Shown piece after piece: positions 1 to 8,941 of a stretch of 64,000 nucleotides of DNA. Below the pieces are notes generated by a model. The model did not search any database. It had not been told where the DNA came from and was given only the letters and a program-made list of their open reading frames with translations. Source of the stretch: Hyphomicrobiales bacterium (GTDB lineage: Bacteria; Pseudomonadota; Alphaproteobacteria; Rhizobiales; Rhizobiaceae); assembly GCA_900472785.1 (NCBI GenBank), contig UCJH01000020.1:182096-246095 (forward strand). The letters are read 5' to 3'. The translations under genes were made by a program, and so were the position numbers. Each line of letters starts with the position of its first letter. The first letter of the stretch is position 1.

Positions 1-1
1 A

Positions 2-814
2 CCGCTGGAAGACGTTTACGCGGCGGCCGCCAAGGCTTTCTCGAAGGTCCGTCTCGGCGGTGGCATGCTCTCCTATTTCACCGAACTGAACCGCAAGCGC
101 GTGCCGGCGGAAAACCTCGCTTTCGTGAGTCATTGCACCAACCCGATCGTCCACGCTGCTGATGATGTCAGCGTCATGCAGACGCTTGAGGCCCTGCCCT
201 TCATAACCAGGTCATTGCGCGCCATTTACGGCGAAAAACCTTACCGCCTTGGCCCATCGACTATCCCCATGCGCCAAAACCCCTATGGTAGCCGCACGAT
301 GGACAATCCGGACGGTGGTCGTATCCCGATGGCCAATCGCGATCCCCGCCACAACGGCCAGTTTGCAGCCGCTTTCGCCGCCGGATATGTTGCGGCGGTG
401 CTGGATGCGGACCTTGAAACGTTGACGCTGTCGGCGCTGACTGGACCTTTCGGGCTCGTTGCCGGCAAGGCGGAGCCCGTTGCGGAGGGTGGAAAACGGC
501 CTCTTCATCACGTTGTCGAGGACATTGCCGGCGTTGCGGGCCACCAATGGCGATCCGTCGTTGCTTCTCATTCGGCAAAAGTCGTTGCCTTCGAGACGGT
601 AGCAGACGGCAGGACCGCACTATGGATCGTCAACCTGACCGGCGAATCCCAACCCGTGGACATGGCCGCATTGAACCTGCAACCCTCCGTGCACTCGCGT
701 GTGCTTGACGTGAAGACGATAACGGATGCGGCGTGGATACGTCCGCAGTCAACGCCGTTTGTCCACGAACAGTTGACGCTTGCTCCGTTCGCCATCGTCC
801 AAATTCACACCTGA
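2..814 (+). CDS. D-apionate lactonase-like protein, C-terminal part (5' end outside window)
   Basis: The reading frame is open from base 2, so about 270 C-terminal residues of a longer protein are visible and the first ATG (65) is internal. Readable blocks include SYFTELNRKRVP, a GPSTIPMRQNPYG stretch and LSALTGPFGL near the middle, then a beta-rich tail, as in a beta/alpha-barrel with a C-terminal sandwich. From memory these blocks resemble the ApnL family, which opens D-apionolactone in apiose catabolism. The gene converges on the LacI gene that ends the sugar operon. Apiose occurs in rhamnogalacturonan II and fits the pectin theme here. The family call rests on recalled motifs only; the catalytic residues lie upstream or were not identified. 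Confidence 0.5.
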   Translation, partial: PLEDVYAAAAKAFSKVRLGGGMLSYFTELNRKRVPAENLAFVSHCTNPIVHAADDVSVMQTLEALPFITRSLRAIYGEKPYRLGPSTIPMRQNPYGSRTMDNPDGGRIPMANRDPRHNGQFAAAFAAGYVAAVLDADLETLTLSALTGPFGLVAGKAEPVAEGGKRPLHHVVEDIAGVAGHQWRSVVASHSAKVVAFETVADGRTALWIVNLTGESQPVDMAALNLQPSVHSRVLDVKTITDAAWIRPQSTPFVHEQLTLAPFAIVQIHT

Positions 815-860
815 TTGTCGTCCTCCCTTCTGATGAAAAAGCGTTATCCCTGCGGATGCT

Positions 861-1904
861 TCAATGTGTGCCGCTACCCGGGAGCAGGCGCCCACAGGAT
901 CCCCGCTCAATGATCGTGCAGCCCAGTTCTACCCGGCGTGGCGGGAGCTGTTCTCCCAGCGTGCGCAGGCAATATTCCATTTCATCGAGTGCCATGCGGC
1001 CGATCTGAGCGAGAGGCGCGTGCACCGTGGACAGCGGCGGGTCCATCATCTGGCCGCGCAGAATGTCGTCGAAACCAAGCACCGAGACATCCTGGGGAAC
1101 CCGGTACCCCTTCTCTTTCAAGGCCTGGATAACGCCGATGGCGATATTGTCGGCGAGGCAGAACATGGCAGTCAGGTCGCCGAGGCCGCCGTTCTCCTCC
1201 AGCCAGCGCCGCATATCATGCGTCGCCTGCTCCGGCTCGAAACTGTCGAACATGATGATCGAGCCGCACGCGCCGATCGCCTCGTGATCGCGGATCGCCT
1301 CGCTGTAACCGTCCTGCCGCTGGCGGATCGTATATCGTCCAGGCCAGCCGACCAGCGCGATATTGCGGTGGCCGAGGTCGAGCAGATGCTGCACCCCGAG
1401 GCGCGCGCCGTAGCGGTTGCCGATGCCGACGGAACCGACCCGCATGGTCGGGTCCTGTCCCGCCAGGAGCAGGGCTGGCCGATCGAGCCGGGATACGGCT
1501 TCGAGCAACTCCGGATTTTCGTCGAAATAGACGATAATTCCGTCGGACTGCATCTCTTTCACCCGGCTCAACACCGGTCCGGGACTAAGACGTTTTCCCT
1601 CGGTCACCAGTGGCTTGATCTGGACGCCACGCGCCGCACATTCCTTTCGTAGGCTTTCCAGGATGGTCCAGGAAACATAGTTCGTGTCGTTCTGCGGCAA
1701 CATCTCGGCCGAAGCCACGAGCATGATGGACTTCAGCGTCGGCTGCATGGCGCGGCGGATGCGTGAATCGAGATATCCGCTTTCGCGCGCGACCGTCATC
1801 ACACGCTCGCGCACGCCTTCGGAAATCTTCGCGGTGCCGTTGAGCACATGGCTGACCGTACTGACCGAGACGCCGCTCTGTTCCGCAATCTTCTTGATGC
1901 TCAC
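861..1904 (-). CDS. LacI-family transcriptional regulator
   Basis: This 347-residue protein has the standard LacI layout: a helix-turn-helix at residues 3-22 (KKIAEQSGVSVSTVSHVLNG), a hinge, then a periplasmic-binding-protein-like sensor domain from about residue 58. The start is GTG at 1904, five bases beyond the stop of the preceding permease gene, with GGAG about 10 bases upstream. It is therefore the last gene of the sugar transport operon and probably controls it in response to an imported sugar. Candidate operators are the two palindromes at 8773-8790 and 8892-8907, although they lack the central CG typical of LacI operators. The ligand cannot be read from sequence. Confidence 0.92.
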   Translation of the reverse strand: MSIKKIAEQSGVSVSTVSHVLNGTAKISEGVRERVMTVARESGYLDSRIRRAMQPTLKSIMLVASAEMLPQNDTNYVSWTILESLRKECAARGVQIKPLVTEGKRLSPGPVLSRVKEMQSDGIIVYFDENPELLEAVSRLDRPALLLAGQDPTMRVGSVGIGNRYGARLGVQHLLDLGHRNIALVGWPGRYTIRQRQDGYSEAIRDHEAIGACGSIIMFDSFEPEQATHDMRRWLEENGGLGDLTAMFCLADNIAIGVIQALKEKGYRVPQDVSVLGFDDILRGQMMDPPLSTVHAPLAQIGRMALDEMEYCLRTLGEQLPPRRVELGCTIIERGSCGRLLPGSGTH

Positions 1905-1908
1905 GAGG

Positions 1909-2952
1909 TCATTTCACTCCGCTGCTGGCTACGCCTTCGGTGATATATTTCTGCAGGAAGAGGAATACCACGGTTACCGGCAGCAAGGTAACGACCGTCA
2001 TGGCCAGAATATAGTGCCATTGCACGTTGAACTGGCCCTGCAGGGCGTTGAGCCCGATCTGTAGCGTATAGTTGTCGGGGCTGGACAGAACGATCAGCGG
2101 CCAGAGGAAATCGTTCCAGCGCCAGATGACCGAGAAGATCGCAAGAACCGCCAGCGCCGGGGCGCAGAGCGGCAGCACGATGCGCCAGTAGATGCGGAAT
2201 TCGGAGGCTGCGTCCACCCGGGCAGCCTCGATCAGATCGTCGGGAATGGTCAGCATATATTGGCGCAACAGGAAGACGCCTGTCGGCGTCGAAACGGTCG
2301 ACAGGATTACGCCCCACAGATTGTCCGCGAGATTAAGGCCGACGATCACCATGAAGGCGGGTACCATGATTACCGAAAGCGGGATCATCATGGTCGACAG
2401 AATGAGCGCGAACACGGCATTGCGGCCGGCGAACCGGTATTTCGACAGCGCAAAGGCAGTGAGGGAATTCAAGAACAGCGTCAAGGCCGTGGCAACCACC
2501 GTTACGAACACCGTGTTCCAGAGATAACGCAGGAAATTGAACTGCTTCAGCGGCTCGGTGTAGTTGGACCACTGCAGGTGAAACGCCTTGAGCTGGCTGA
2601 GTTCGGACACCGGAACAGGGAACGTTTCCTGCGGCTTGGCCGGATTCAGCACGGTCGCCGACAGACCGATGCGGCGGACGAGCGCCACCGTCTGTTCGGT
2701 ACCGTCGGCAGCCTTGCGTACCCAGACCGACAAGGGCTTTGCCTGGCCCTCGACTGTGATCGTCTGCGCTGCGCGCGGAACGAGCGCCGGCGGAAAGGAA
2801 TTGATCTCGGCTTCCGTCTTCAGGGAGGAGATGACGGCCCAGGCAACCGGAATAGCGACAACCAGCGTGCCGAGAATGGCCCAGCCCCAAGCGAGCCAGT
2901 CCGTCAAATCCATCCGGCCTTTTTGCCGGGTGCGGGTGAGAAAGGCAATCAT
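1909..2952 (-). CDS. carbohydrate ABC transporter permease, MalG type
   Basis: This is an inner-membrane permease of the CUT1 family, partner of the MalF-type protein encoded just upstream. The start at 2952 is chosen because the upstream stop is separated from this ATG by one base and a GGAGG lies about 8 bases before it; a longer frame to 3015 only overlaps the previous gene. The first membrane segment (about residues 10-33) is followed by an unusually long loop of some 90 residues rich in V, T and P before the second segment, so the protein is 347 residues rather than the usual ~280. The EAA loop (EAARVDAASEFRIYWRIVLP) that contacts the ATPase is intact. Confidence 0.9.
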   Translation of the reverse strand: MIAFLTRTRQKGRMDLTDWLAWGWAILGTLVVAIPVAWAVISSLKTEAEINSFPPALVPRAAQTITVEGQAKPLSVWVRKAADGTEQTVALVRRIGLSATVLNPAKPQETFPVPVSELSQLKAFHLQWSNYTEPLKQFNFLRYLWNTVFVTVVATALTLFLNSLTAFALSKYRFAGRNAVFALILSTMMIPLSVIMVPAFMVIVGLNLADNLWGVILSTVSTPTGVFLLRQYMLTIPDDLIEAARVDAASEFRIYWRIVLPLCAPALAVLAIFSVIWRWNDFLWPLIVLSSPDNYTLQIGLNALQGQFNVQWHYILAMTVVTLLPVTVVFLFLQKYITEGVASSGVK

Positions 2953-2953
2953 G

Positions 2954-3973
2954 TCAGACCTCCGCTTTCTTGGCGAGCCAGAGCTGCGACAGCGTGAGGA
3001 CGAGCAGGGCGACACCCATCAGGACGGAAGCAGCCGAGGCCAGTCCATAGAGACGCAGGTCCGGCGAAAAGGCCGTCTGATAGATGAACTGGACGATGAA
3101 CGTGTTCGCCGTTCCCGGTCCGCCACCGTTGGTCAGCACCCAGGCTTCATCGAAAACCTGTACGGAGCGGATGAGAAGCAGCACCGTGACGACGAGCAGG
3201 TTGGGCGTCAAAAGCGGCAAGGTCAGGCACCAGAATTGCCGCCACTGCGACGTTCCATCGATCTGGGCCGCTTCGTAGATATCGCGTGGGATCGCCTGCA
3301 GACCGGCAAGGATGATCAGCATGTAGAAGCCCATGTGGAACCAGATGGAGACATAGACGACCCATACACGCGACCAGCCGACTTCCAGCAAGAAGATGAT
3401 CCGGGTATCGAACCACTCTGTCAGGAAGCCGTTGAGCAGGCCCTCGCGCGCCAGGAACCATTGCCAGACCAGACCGACGACGACGGGAGACAGAAGCACC
3501 GGATAGAAGAAGACCGCCCGAAAAAAACCACGACCCCAGGTCAGCCGATTGAGGACAAGCGCCGTCACCAGCGCGAAGAACAGGGTGCCGAGCGTATTGA
3601 GCAGGGTATACCACCAGGTATTGTGAACGGCGGTCCAGAACAGATTGTAGCGGCAGGTGGAGGGTTCCAGATAGTTACCGCAATCCAGCAGCGCCTTGAA
3701 ATTCTCAAGCCCGACGTAAGGCCGGTCCCAGATCAGGAGATTGGTGCCGCCGGTAAAGGCATAGGCAACGGCAAGGCCGACCGGCACGAAGACGAAGATC
3801 GTAAACAGCACCATGTTCGGCAGGATGAAGACATACGGTATGCGCGCGACGCCGATGAGACGCTGCAGCGCGGCCATCGGCGCCTCCACGACGCGCATCA
3901 CCGCGTCAAGCCCATTGCCGACACGTTCGCCGCGGGCAACGGCGCGAGGCGCGACACTGGCGGGCGCGCTCAT
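2954..3973 (-). CDS. carbohydrate ABC transporter permease, MalF type
   Basis: This 339-residue inner-membrane protein has about six hydrophobic segments and a typical EAA loop (EAAQIDGTSQWRQFWCLTLP), which defines CUT1 permeases. A soluble N-terminus of about 45 residues precedes the first segment. Its start overlaps the end of the ATPase gene by four bases, and the second permease starts one base after its stop, so the three are translationally coupled. Together with the binding protein at 8942-10226 it should form an importer for an oligosaccharide, probably derived from pectin given the neighbours. Confidence 0.92.
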   Translation of the reverse strand: MSAPASVAPRAVARGERVGNGLDAVMRVVEAPMAALQRLIGVARIPYVFILPNMVLFTIFVFVPVGLAVAYAFTGGTNLLIWDRPYVGLENFKALLDCGNYLEPSTCRYNLFWTAVHNTWWYTLLNTLGTLFFALVTALVLNRLTWGRGFFRAVFFYPVLLSPVVVGLVWQWFLAREGLLNGFLTEWFDTRIIFLLEVGWSRVWVVYVSIWFHMGFYMLIILAGLQAIPRDIYEAAQIDGTSQWRQFWCLTLPLLTPNLLVVTVLLLIRSVQVFDEAWVLTNGGGPGTANTFIVQFIYQTAFSPDLRLYGLASAASVLMGVALLVLTLSQLWLAKKAEV

Positions 3974-5076
3974 CGCCTTGCCTCTTTCAGCGACACGCCG
4001 CTGGCCGCCGAAAACAGATGGGCGAAGGCAGGATCGAAGGTGAAGGCGAGGCTTGTCCCGATCTCCGCCTCGAAATGTCCCGGCACATGGACGATCGTCA
4101 GGTCTTCGCTCTGGCTGGTCCGACCGTAGACGAAGGTCTCATGGCCCATGCTCTCGACCTGTTCCACGGTCATCGTTCCGCCGCCCGCTCCTTGGTCGGC
4201 GGCTCCGAGCCTCAGATGGGAGGGACGCAAGCCGATGACGATGTCCTCCTCCGCCTCGATGCCGGCAATAGCGTGCGGCAGGGTGAAGCGTCCAAGGTGA
4301 ACGCTTTCCACGGTGACGCTGCTGCCGTCGGCCGAGATGATCTTGCCCGGATAGATGTTCATTCGCGGCGAGCCGATGAAGCCGGCGACAAACAGGTTGG
4401 CGGGTCGTTCGAACAGGTCGAGCGGGCGGCCGATCTGCTCGACCTTGCCCTTGTTGAGGACGACGATTTTCTGCGCCATGGTCATGGCCTCGACCTGATC
4501 ATGGGTCACGTAGATCATCGTCGTCTTCAATTGCTTGTGCAGCTTGGTGATTTCCGACCGGGTCTGGACCCTGAGCTTCGCGTCGAGATTGGACAGCGGC
4601 TCGTCAAACAGGAAGACGCGCGGCTGACGCACGATCGCCCGGCCAATCGCGACACGCTGACGCTGGCCGCCGGAAAGCGCTTTCGGCCGCCTGTCGAGAT
4701 AGCCGTCGATCGCCAGCATGCGTGCGACCGCCTCGACACGGCGATTGATCTCCGCCCTGTCCATACGCAGGTTCTCGAGCCCGAAGGACAGGTTCTTGCG
4801 CACGCTCATATGCGGATAGAGGGCATAGGACTGGAACACCATGGCGATCTGGCGCTCGGCAGGCGAAAGGTCGTTCACGCGCTGGTCGTCGAAGCTCATC
4901 TGCCCGGCCGATATCGGTTCGAGCCCGGAGATCATCCGCAGAAGCGTTGACTTGCCGCAACCCGACGGCCCGACAAGAGCGACGAACTCGCCGGAGTCCA
5001 CGTCGATATCGATTCCGTGGATAACTTCCAGCGATCTATAGGATTTGCGCAGATCCTTCATGGATATTGCGGTCAT
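3970..5076 (-). CDS. sugar ABC transporter ATP-binding protein, MalK/UgpC type
   Basis: The 368-residue ATPase has Walker A (GPSGCGKST, about residue 36), signature LSGGQRQR (about 134), Walker B (VFLFDEP), a switch histidine (THDQ), and a C-terminal TOBE-type regulatory region of about 130 residues, as in MalK, UgpC and MsmK. It would energise the two permeases encoded directly downstream. GGGAGG about 9 bases before the ATG supports the start. The gene follows the GH105 hydrolase after 63 bases. Confidence 0.94.
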   Translation of the reverse strand: MTAISMKDLRKSYRSLEVIHGIDIDVDSGEFVALVGPSGCGKSTLLRMISGLEPISAGQMSFDDQRVNDLSPAERQIAMVFQSYALYPHMSVRKNLSFGLENLRMDRAEINRRVEAVARMLAIDGYLDRRPKALSGGQRQRVAIGRAIVRQPRVFLFDEPLSNLDAKLRVQTRSEITKLHKQLKTTMIYVTHDQVEAMTMAQKIVVLNKGKVEQIGRPLDLFERPANLFVAGFIGSPRMNIYPGKIISADGSSVTVESVHLGRFTLPHAIAGIEAEEDIVIGLRPSHLRLGAADQGAGGGTMTVEQVESMGHETFVYGRTSQSEDLTIVHVPGHFEAEIGTSLAFTFDPAFAHLFSAASGVSLKEARR

Positions 5077-5139
5077 TTGCTCTTCCTCCCGATTTCCCTG
5101 CCGGATGCGCTATTTGTGGGCAAAGGCGTGTCCTCCACC

Positions 5140-6204
5140 TCAGCGCGCGTGTCGTCTCGATTCCATCAGGAACAGGCCTCCCAGCGCCTGTCCGTAGGGT
5201 GTCGGCAGATTTTTGATCCGCCGATAAAAATCTAGGTTCTCACCCATCGGCGTCCCGTCCGAAACATCCGTCAAAAGGCCCGTCTCGTCGATTCGCGAGA
5301 GGATGGCGTTGAGTGATCGCTCCGCGGTCACCCTGAAGCTCTCATCGATCAGACCCTCCCGGATGCCGGCAAGAATACCGTAGCCGATACCTGCCGTGGC
5401 GGAAGCCTCGACCGGGCTGCCTGTGTCGTCGAGCAGCGTGTGGAACATACCCTCGTCGTTCTGGAGAGCCTGAAGCGTCGCTACCTGGGTCCGGTAGACC
5501 TCCTTCAGATAGCGGGCGATAGCGCCTTCCGGCGGGGCGAGACGGAACAGTTCGGGGATGGCGATGGTGATCCAGGCATTGCCCCTCGCCCACAACGCAC
5601 GCGCATAGTTGTGCCGGCCGAGAAAGGTCCATCCGTGGAAGAACAGACCGCTCGGCGGATCGCCCAGAAACCGGATATGGCAGAGGAACTGGTAATGCGC
5701 ATCCTCGATCCAGTCTGGTCGCTTGCACAACCGGCCCGCCGTCGTCATGAACAGCACGGCCATGAACAAAGTATCGTCCCAGAGCTGACCCTCATTGTCG
5801 CGTTCCTTGACGAGGTGCTGGTAGCCGCCCTCCTCGGTGCGGGGCATCTCGTCAAAGATCCACAGCGCCCAGTCTCTGACGATCAGCTTCCAGTCTTCCC
5901 GCTGGAATTTTTCCGCCAGCAGCGAAAACACCAGCATCGGAGACGTGGAGTTCACCTGGCGGCGCGGCAGGCCGCGGGCGATCTGGTTTTCGTACCAGCG
6001 GATCAGCCTGCCGAAGGCAGCCTCATCGTCACGTTCCTCTGCGTCGCGGAAATAGCCATATAGCCCGACGCCGACCTCCCAGTCCCACTCGTCGAAGACG
6101 ATTTCGCCCGTATCGGCATTGGCAGCATCGCCGATGCCCCTCAAGCGGCGAAAGCCACGGGAAATCTGCGAAATGGCTGATGTGATGTCCGCGGCCGGGA
6201 TCAT
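5140..6204 (-). CDS. glycoside hydrolase family 88/105, unsaturated rhamnogalacturonyl hydrolase-like
   Basis: This 354-residue protein has no signal peptide and should act in the cytoplasm. Its (alpha/alpha)6-barrel motifs match family 105: WDDTLFM with the conserved Asp pair near residue 143, WARGNAW near 210, a glycine-rich GIGYGILAGI, and YGQALGGLFLME at the end. Family members remove the unsaturated uronic acid left by pectate or rhamnogalacturonan lyases, giving a product that feeds into the KduI/KduD route. KduI is encoded 4 kb away, which supports the assignment. The ATG overlaps the upstream stop (ATGA at 6201-6204). GH88 enzymes share the fold, so the exact substrate is uncertain. 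Confidence 0.82.
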   Translation of the reverse strand: MIPAADITSAISQISRGFRRLRGIGDAANADTGEIVFDEWDWEVGVGLYGYFRDAEERDDEAAFGRLIRWYENQIARGLPRRQVNSTSPMLVFSLLAEKFQREDWKLIVRDWALWIFDEMPRTEEGGYQHLVKERDNEGQLWDDTLFMAVLFMTTAGRLCKRPDWIEDAHYQFLCHIRFLGDPPSGLFFHGWTFLGRHNYARALWARGNAWITIAIPELFRLAPPEGAIARYLKEVYRTQVATLQALQNDEGMFHTLLDDTGSPVEASATAGIGYGILAGIREGLIDESFRVTAERSLNAILSRIDETGLLTDVSDGTPMGENLDFYRRIKNLPTPYGQALGGLFLMESRRHAR

Positions 6205-6902
6205 ACGGAAAGCTCCTTCATGACAGTCCAGGGATGAAGCGCGCCACCATCGACGCCGATTTGCGGCACGGTGGACAGCGGCTTAAAAGGCATGGGTGTT
6301 CCGGCACGTCGCAACTCTCCCTCGAACGGGAGCATCAGCGTGCCATCGGGATGATCGAGCGTCAGGCTGACCGCATCCGCATCGAAACGCGGGGCAAGGG
6401 CAAGGCAGCTGTCCCGAAATGCCGAGAAGTCGTCGTGCACCTCGGCGCTGCCGGCTACCATCAGCCAGGCCGCCTTCTCCGCATGCATGCGCCATTCCAT
6501 GCCGGCAAACAGGCCTTGTTGGAGAGCCTCGAGCGCAGAGGACCCGTAGACGCCGACATAGCCGTCCGCGACGCGCGCAAAGATCCAGTGCGCCTCGACA
6601 ACGATCTCGTCGCAAAGCTCGACCGGCACGAACACGTGGGTGAAGCGAATGGGATGGGTATGACGCGTCAGGTCGAACAACTTGAGTGCCACATTGTCGT
6701 ATTGGGCTACGCGTGGATTGATGCCGTTGCCGGCCCAGTAGGACGGGCGGCTGCCGCCCCAGACCTTAAGGTCGCCCGGGTGATTGACCCAGAAACGCGC
6801 CAGCATGTGGCCGGAAAGCTGTATATCGGCCATATGCTGCTGGTGGCCGAGCTCGCCGGTCTTGTACTCTGCAACGCTGGACAACTGGGCGTCCGCGCAT
6901 TT
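6201..6902 (-). pseudogene. C-terminal part of the polysaccharide-island protein, separated by an in-frame TAG
   Basis: This stretch is in the same frame as the gene upstream and follows directly after its TAG stop (6903-6905). Reading through the stop gives a continuous protein: the stop is followed by KCADAQLSSVAEYKTGELG and then a conserved-looking C-terminal domain with FWVNHPGD, SYWAGNGINPRVAQ and FTHVFVP. A restart at TTG 6884 is possible, but no ribosome-binding site is visible there. I infer that one ~860-residue protein was split by a point change, for example a TAC or TAT tyrosine codon to TAG. The 3' end overlaps the GH105 start by four bases. Confidence 0.7.
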
Positions 6903-8789
6903 CTAGAGCGAGAGTTTGGCATTCCTGTTCAGCCCTTGGGTATAGCGGGCATTAAGCCGCTTGCCCTTGGGCGGAAACGCAAAGCCGGAGGTGAGCGCCG
7001 GCGGCTCATAGCTCGACAGTGCCAGAAGCGCGGCGGCGCGATCATGACCGGCGTACCAATCGCCGCCGAAAGCGATCGCCGCCACGGAGGCAAGCTCGGT
7101 TGCCGACCCGGCAAACAGTTCCTTCTCGTAGATTCGGCCCTGCGATCCGGATGGCACGCTTTCCAGTGTATGCAGGGCCGTCATGACGAAGATCTGGTCC
7201 AAAAGCGCCCGCGTTCGCTCCTTCAGGCGCAGATCATCGGTGTTCTCGAACAACGTGAACAGGCCGAGGAAGTCGATCGGGTAATAGGCGGCAGAGTTCC
7301 ATTCCGCCAGATCATGCTCGTCGACCGCATCGAACCAGCGGTGCAGACGCTTCTCAGCCTGGGCCCGATGCTCCGAGCCGGTTTTGCCGCTGTTGGGAAA
7401 GATCTCGTCCGGGAAAAGGTCGCCGGCCAGAAATTGGGCGATGTGGAAGCACAGGACATGGTTCTCGCTCCAGTACCACATCACGTCGTTGCCGGGTTCA
7501 TCCAGCCAGTAGCGGAAATTGAGGATAACGCTGTGCAGCCGCCTCCAAAGGTCGTCCGGCAGCTGCGTTCTCGCGTGCTTGCGGTAAATCCACAAAAGCG
7601 GCAGCAGCCAGAAATCGGCGCAATCATGGCGCTCGATGACTGACGGCAACGCGTTCTCGATCAGCTGCAAAGCCTGTTCGGGTTCTTTGCCGACCGCCAT
7701 CAGCACGAGCGCGCGCGACGGCTCGTTCTTGCCACCGGCGGACATGATATCAAGGGCCGCCCGCTTGCGGTCGGTAATATGGCTCTGACTGAACCTGAGC
7801 GACGGCGGCAGGATGGAGGTGCCGAGCCCACGCTCGATCCGCACACCGCCGATCTGAACGACAAATGTCAGGGAAATGCATCCGGCCCTGAGGCCGGCAA
7901 TATCGAATAACTCCGCCGTCGGGCTGTCCTTGGATATCGTAAACCGGATCGGTTGTGCCGACTTGCCGACTCCGTCCGGCAGCACATTCATCGTCACCGT
8001 TTCGGACGGGTGCCAGTCGGGTCCAAGCTCGATCTCCACCGAGCGATCGGGCAGATAGTCGGCAATCACCCGCACCGTTCCCTTGTCATAGAACAGACGG
8101 TCGGTGCGAAGGCCGTTCAGCGTCGCCTCGACCTCGCGCATCGAATGGCTGTCGATCTCGGCCTGAATACCCGCGGCAACACCGCTTTCCTCAAGCAGCG
8201 TCAGCTTGAAGAAGCAACTGGTGTCGCGCTCATGCAGGTCTTCCAAGAATACGGTCAGAACGCTTTCGCCCTTTGGAAGATCGGCGGAAAAGGCGGCGGA
8301 ATGGCCGATGTTGCGATCATACGGCTCGTGCGCCAGAACCTTCGTTTCATCGAGCCAGACATGCATCCCGCCGCAGGTTTCAGCAGCAAGGCGCACGGTC
8401 TGCGCCCTATCCGACTTGAGAATGCAGCGCATCCAGCGACGGATGAGAAGCGGGCGAAAGCAGAACGTGGAAAAGTCGACACGGGGGTCTTCACTACCAA
8501 GATGGAGGCTCGGAAAATCGATCGTCGCCGGCAACCTGATGTCGCGCGTCAGCAGCCGCGCCCGCAACGCCTCGCGGCACGGAAGATCGCCGGTCGCAAC
8601 CCATCCATTGACAAAGCGGTAGTCGATCGCATCCGGCATCGGGCGCGGCGTTCCGGGAAAATATTCGATCTCGGCTTCGCTGACATGCCAGCGATTTATC
8701 GCTTGACCCGTGGTGACGGGCCAGAGCGTCGCGCCCGGAGTATCTTCAGATTTTTTCGGGTCGGTCACGGGTAATGAAATAGTTTTCAT
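6903..8789 (-). CDS. large toroid-like protein of the pectin island, truncated by in-frame stop
   Basis: This gene encodes about 628 residues from the ATG at 8789; an upstream ATG at 8888 is also in frame but runs through the AT-rich divergent promoter. The N-terminal half looks beta-rich. The C-terminal half carries motifs of a helical toroid seen in polysaccharide-active enzymes: MWYWSENHVLCFHIAQFLAG, then EWNSAAYYPIDFLG and GRIYEKELF. I do not recognise a named family. No signal peptide is evident, so a cytoplasmic role on imported oligosaccharide is likely. It is the first gene of the minus-strand operon, divergent from the binding protein. Translation ends at TAG 6905-6903, although the frame continues to 6201. 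Confidence 0.65.
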   Translation of the reverse strand: MKTISLPVTDPKKSEDTPGATLWPVTTGQAINRWHVSEAEIEYFPGTPRPMPDAIDYRFVNGWVATGDLPCREALRARLLTRDIRLPATIDFPSLHLGSEDPRVDFSTFCFRPLLIRRWMRCILKSDRAQTVRLAAETCGGMHVWLDETKVLAHEPYDRNIGHSAAFSADLPKGESVLTVFLEDLHERDTSCFFKLTLLEESGVAAGIQAEIDSHSMREVEATLNGLRTDRLFYDKGTVRVIADYLPDRSVEIELGPDWHPSETVTMNVLPDGVGKSAQPIRFTISKDSPTAELFDIAGLRAGCISLTFVVQIGGVRIERGLGTSILPPSLRFSQSHITDRKRAALDIMSAGGKNEPSRALVLMAVGKEPEQALQLIENALPSVIERHDCADFWLLPLLWIYRKHARTQLPDDLWRRLHSVILNFRYWLDEPGNDVMWYWSENHVLCFHIAQFLAGDLFPDEIFPNSGKTGSEHRAQAEKRLHRWFDAVDEHDLAEWNSAAYYPIDFLGLFTLFENTDDLRLKERTRALLDQIFVMTALHTLESVPSGSQGRIYEKELFAGSATELASVAAIAFGGDWYAGHDRAAALLALSSYEPPALTSGFAFPPKGKRLNARYTQGLNRNAKLSL

Positions 8790-8790
8790 T
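8773..8790. promoter_or_regulatory. candidate operator 1, palindrome AATGAAATAGTTTTCATT
   Basis: This perfect inverted repeat, AATGAAA-TAGT-TTTCATT, ends at the start codon of the minus-strand gene (ATG at 8789). The same half-sites and 4-base spacing recur at 8892-8907. The pair flanks the divergent promoter between the toroid-protein operon and the binding-protein gene, so both are likely sites for one dimeric regulator, possibly the LacI protein at 861-1904. Confidence 0.6.
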
Positions 8791-8891
8791 GTCGCTTGCA
8801 AAGTCCTTGCGGAAGATTTCATTTCTATTGACTTACATGCAAAATTATCCATTAATTTCACCAAGAGCAATGAAAATAGACGATTCATTTA

Positions 8892-8907
8892 ATGAAAATT
8901 ATTTCAT
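8892..8907. promoter_or_regulatory. candidate operator 2, palindrome ATGAAAATTATTTCAT
   Basis: This is a perfect inverted repeat, ATGAAA-ATTA-TTTCAT, 35 bases before the binding-protein start. Spacing and half-sites equal those of the palindrome at 8774-8789, and the two centres are 118 bases apart, which would allow looping. Further half-sites (ATTCATTTAATG) overlap it. The half-sites resemble the KdgR box of enterobacterial pectin regulation, but the spacing is one base shorter and no IclR-type gene is present here. Confidence 0.6.
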
Positions 8908-8941
8908 AATCGTCGCAACGTATGCACAAAGGGAGGAATGC

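Noticed and set aside
2588..4129. Long open frame on the plus strand (513 codons)
   Set aside because: It is antisense to two clear ABC permease genes and rich in Q, R, D and H without any domain; a shadow frame of high-GC genes.
8773..8907. Palindromes as KdgR boxes
   Set aside because: Half-sites agree but spacing is one base shorter than the KdgR consensus, and no IclR-type regulator is encoded here.
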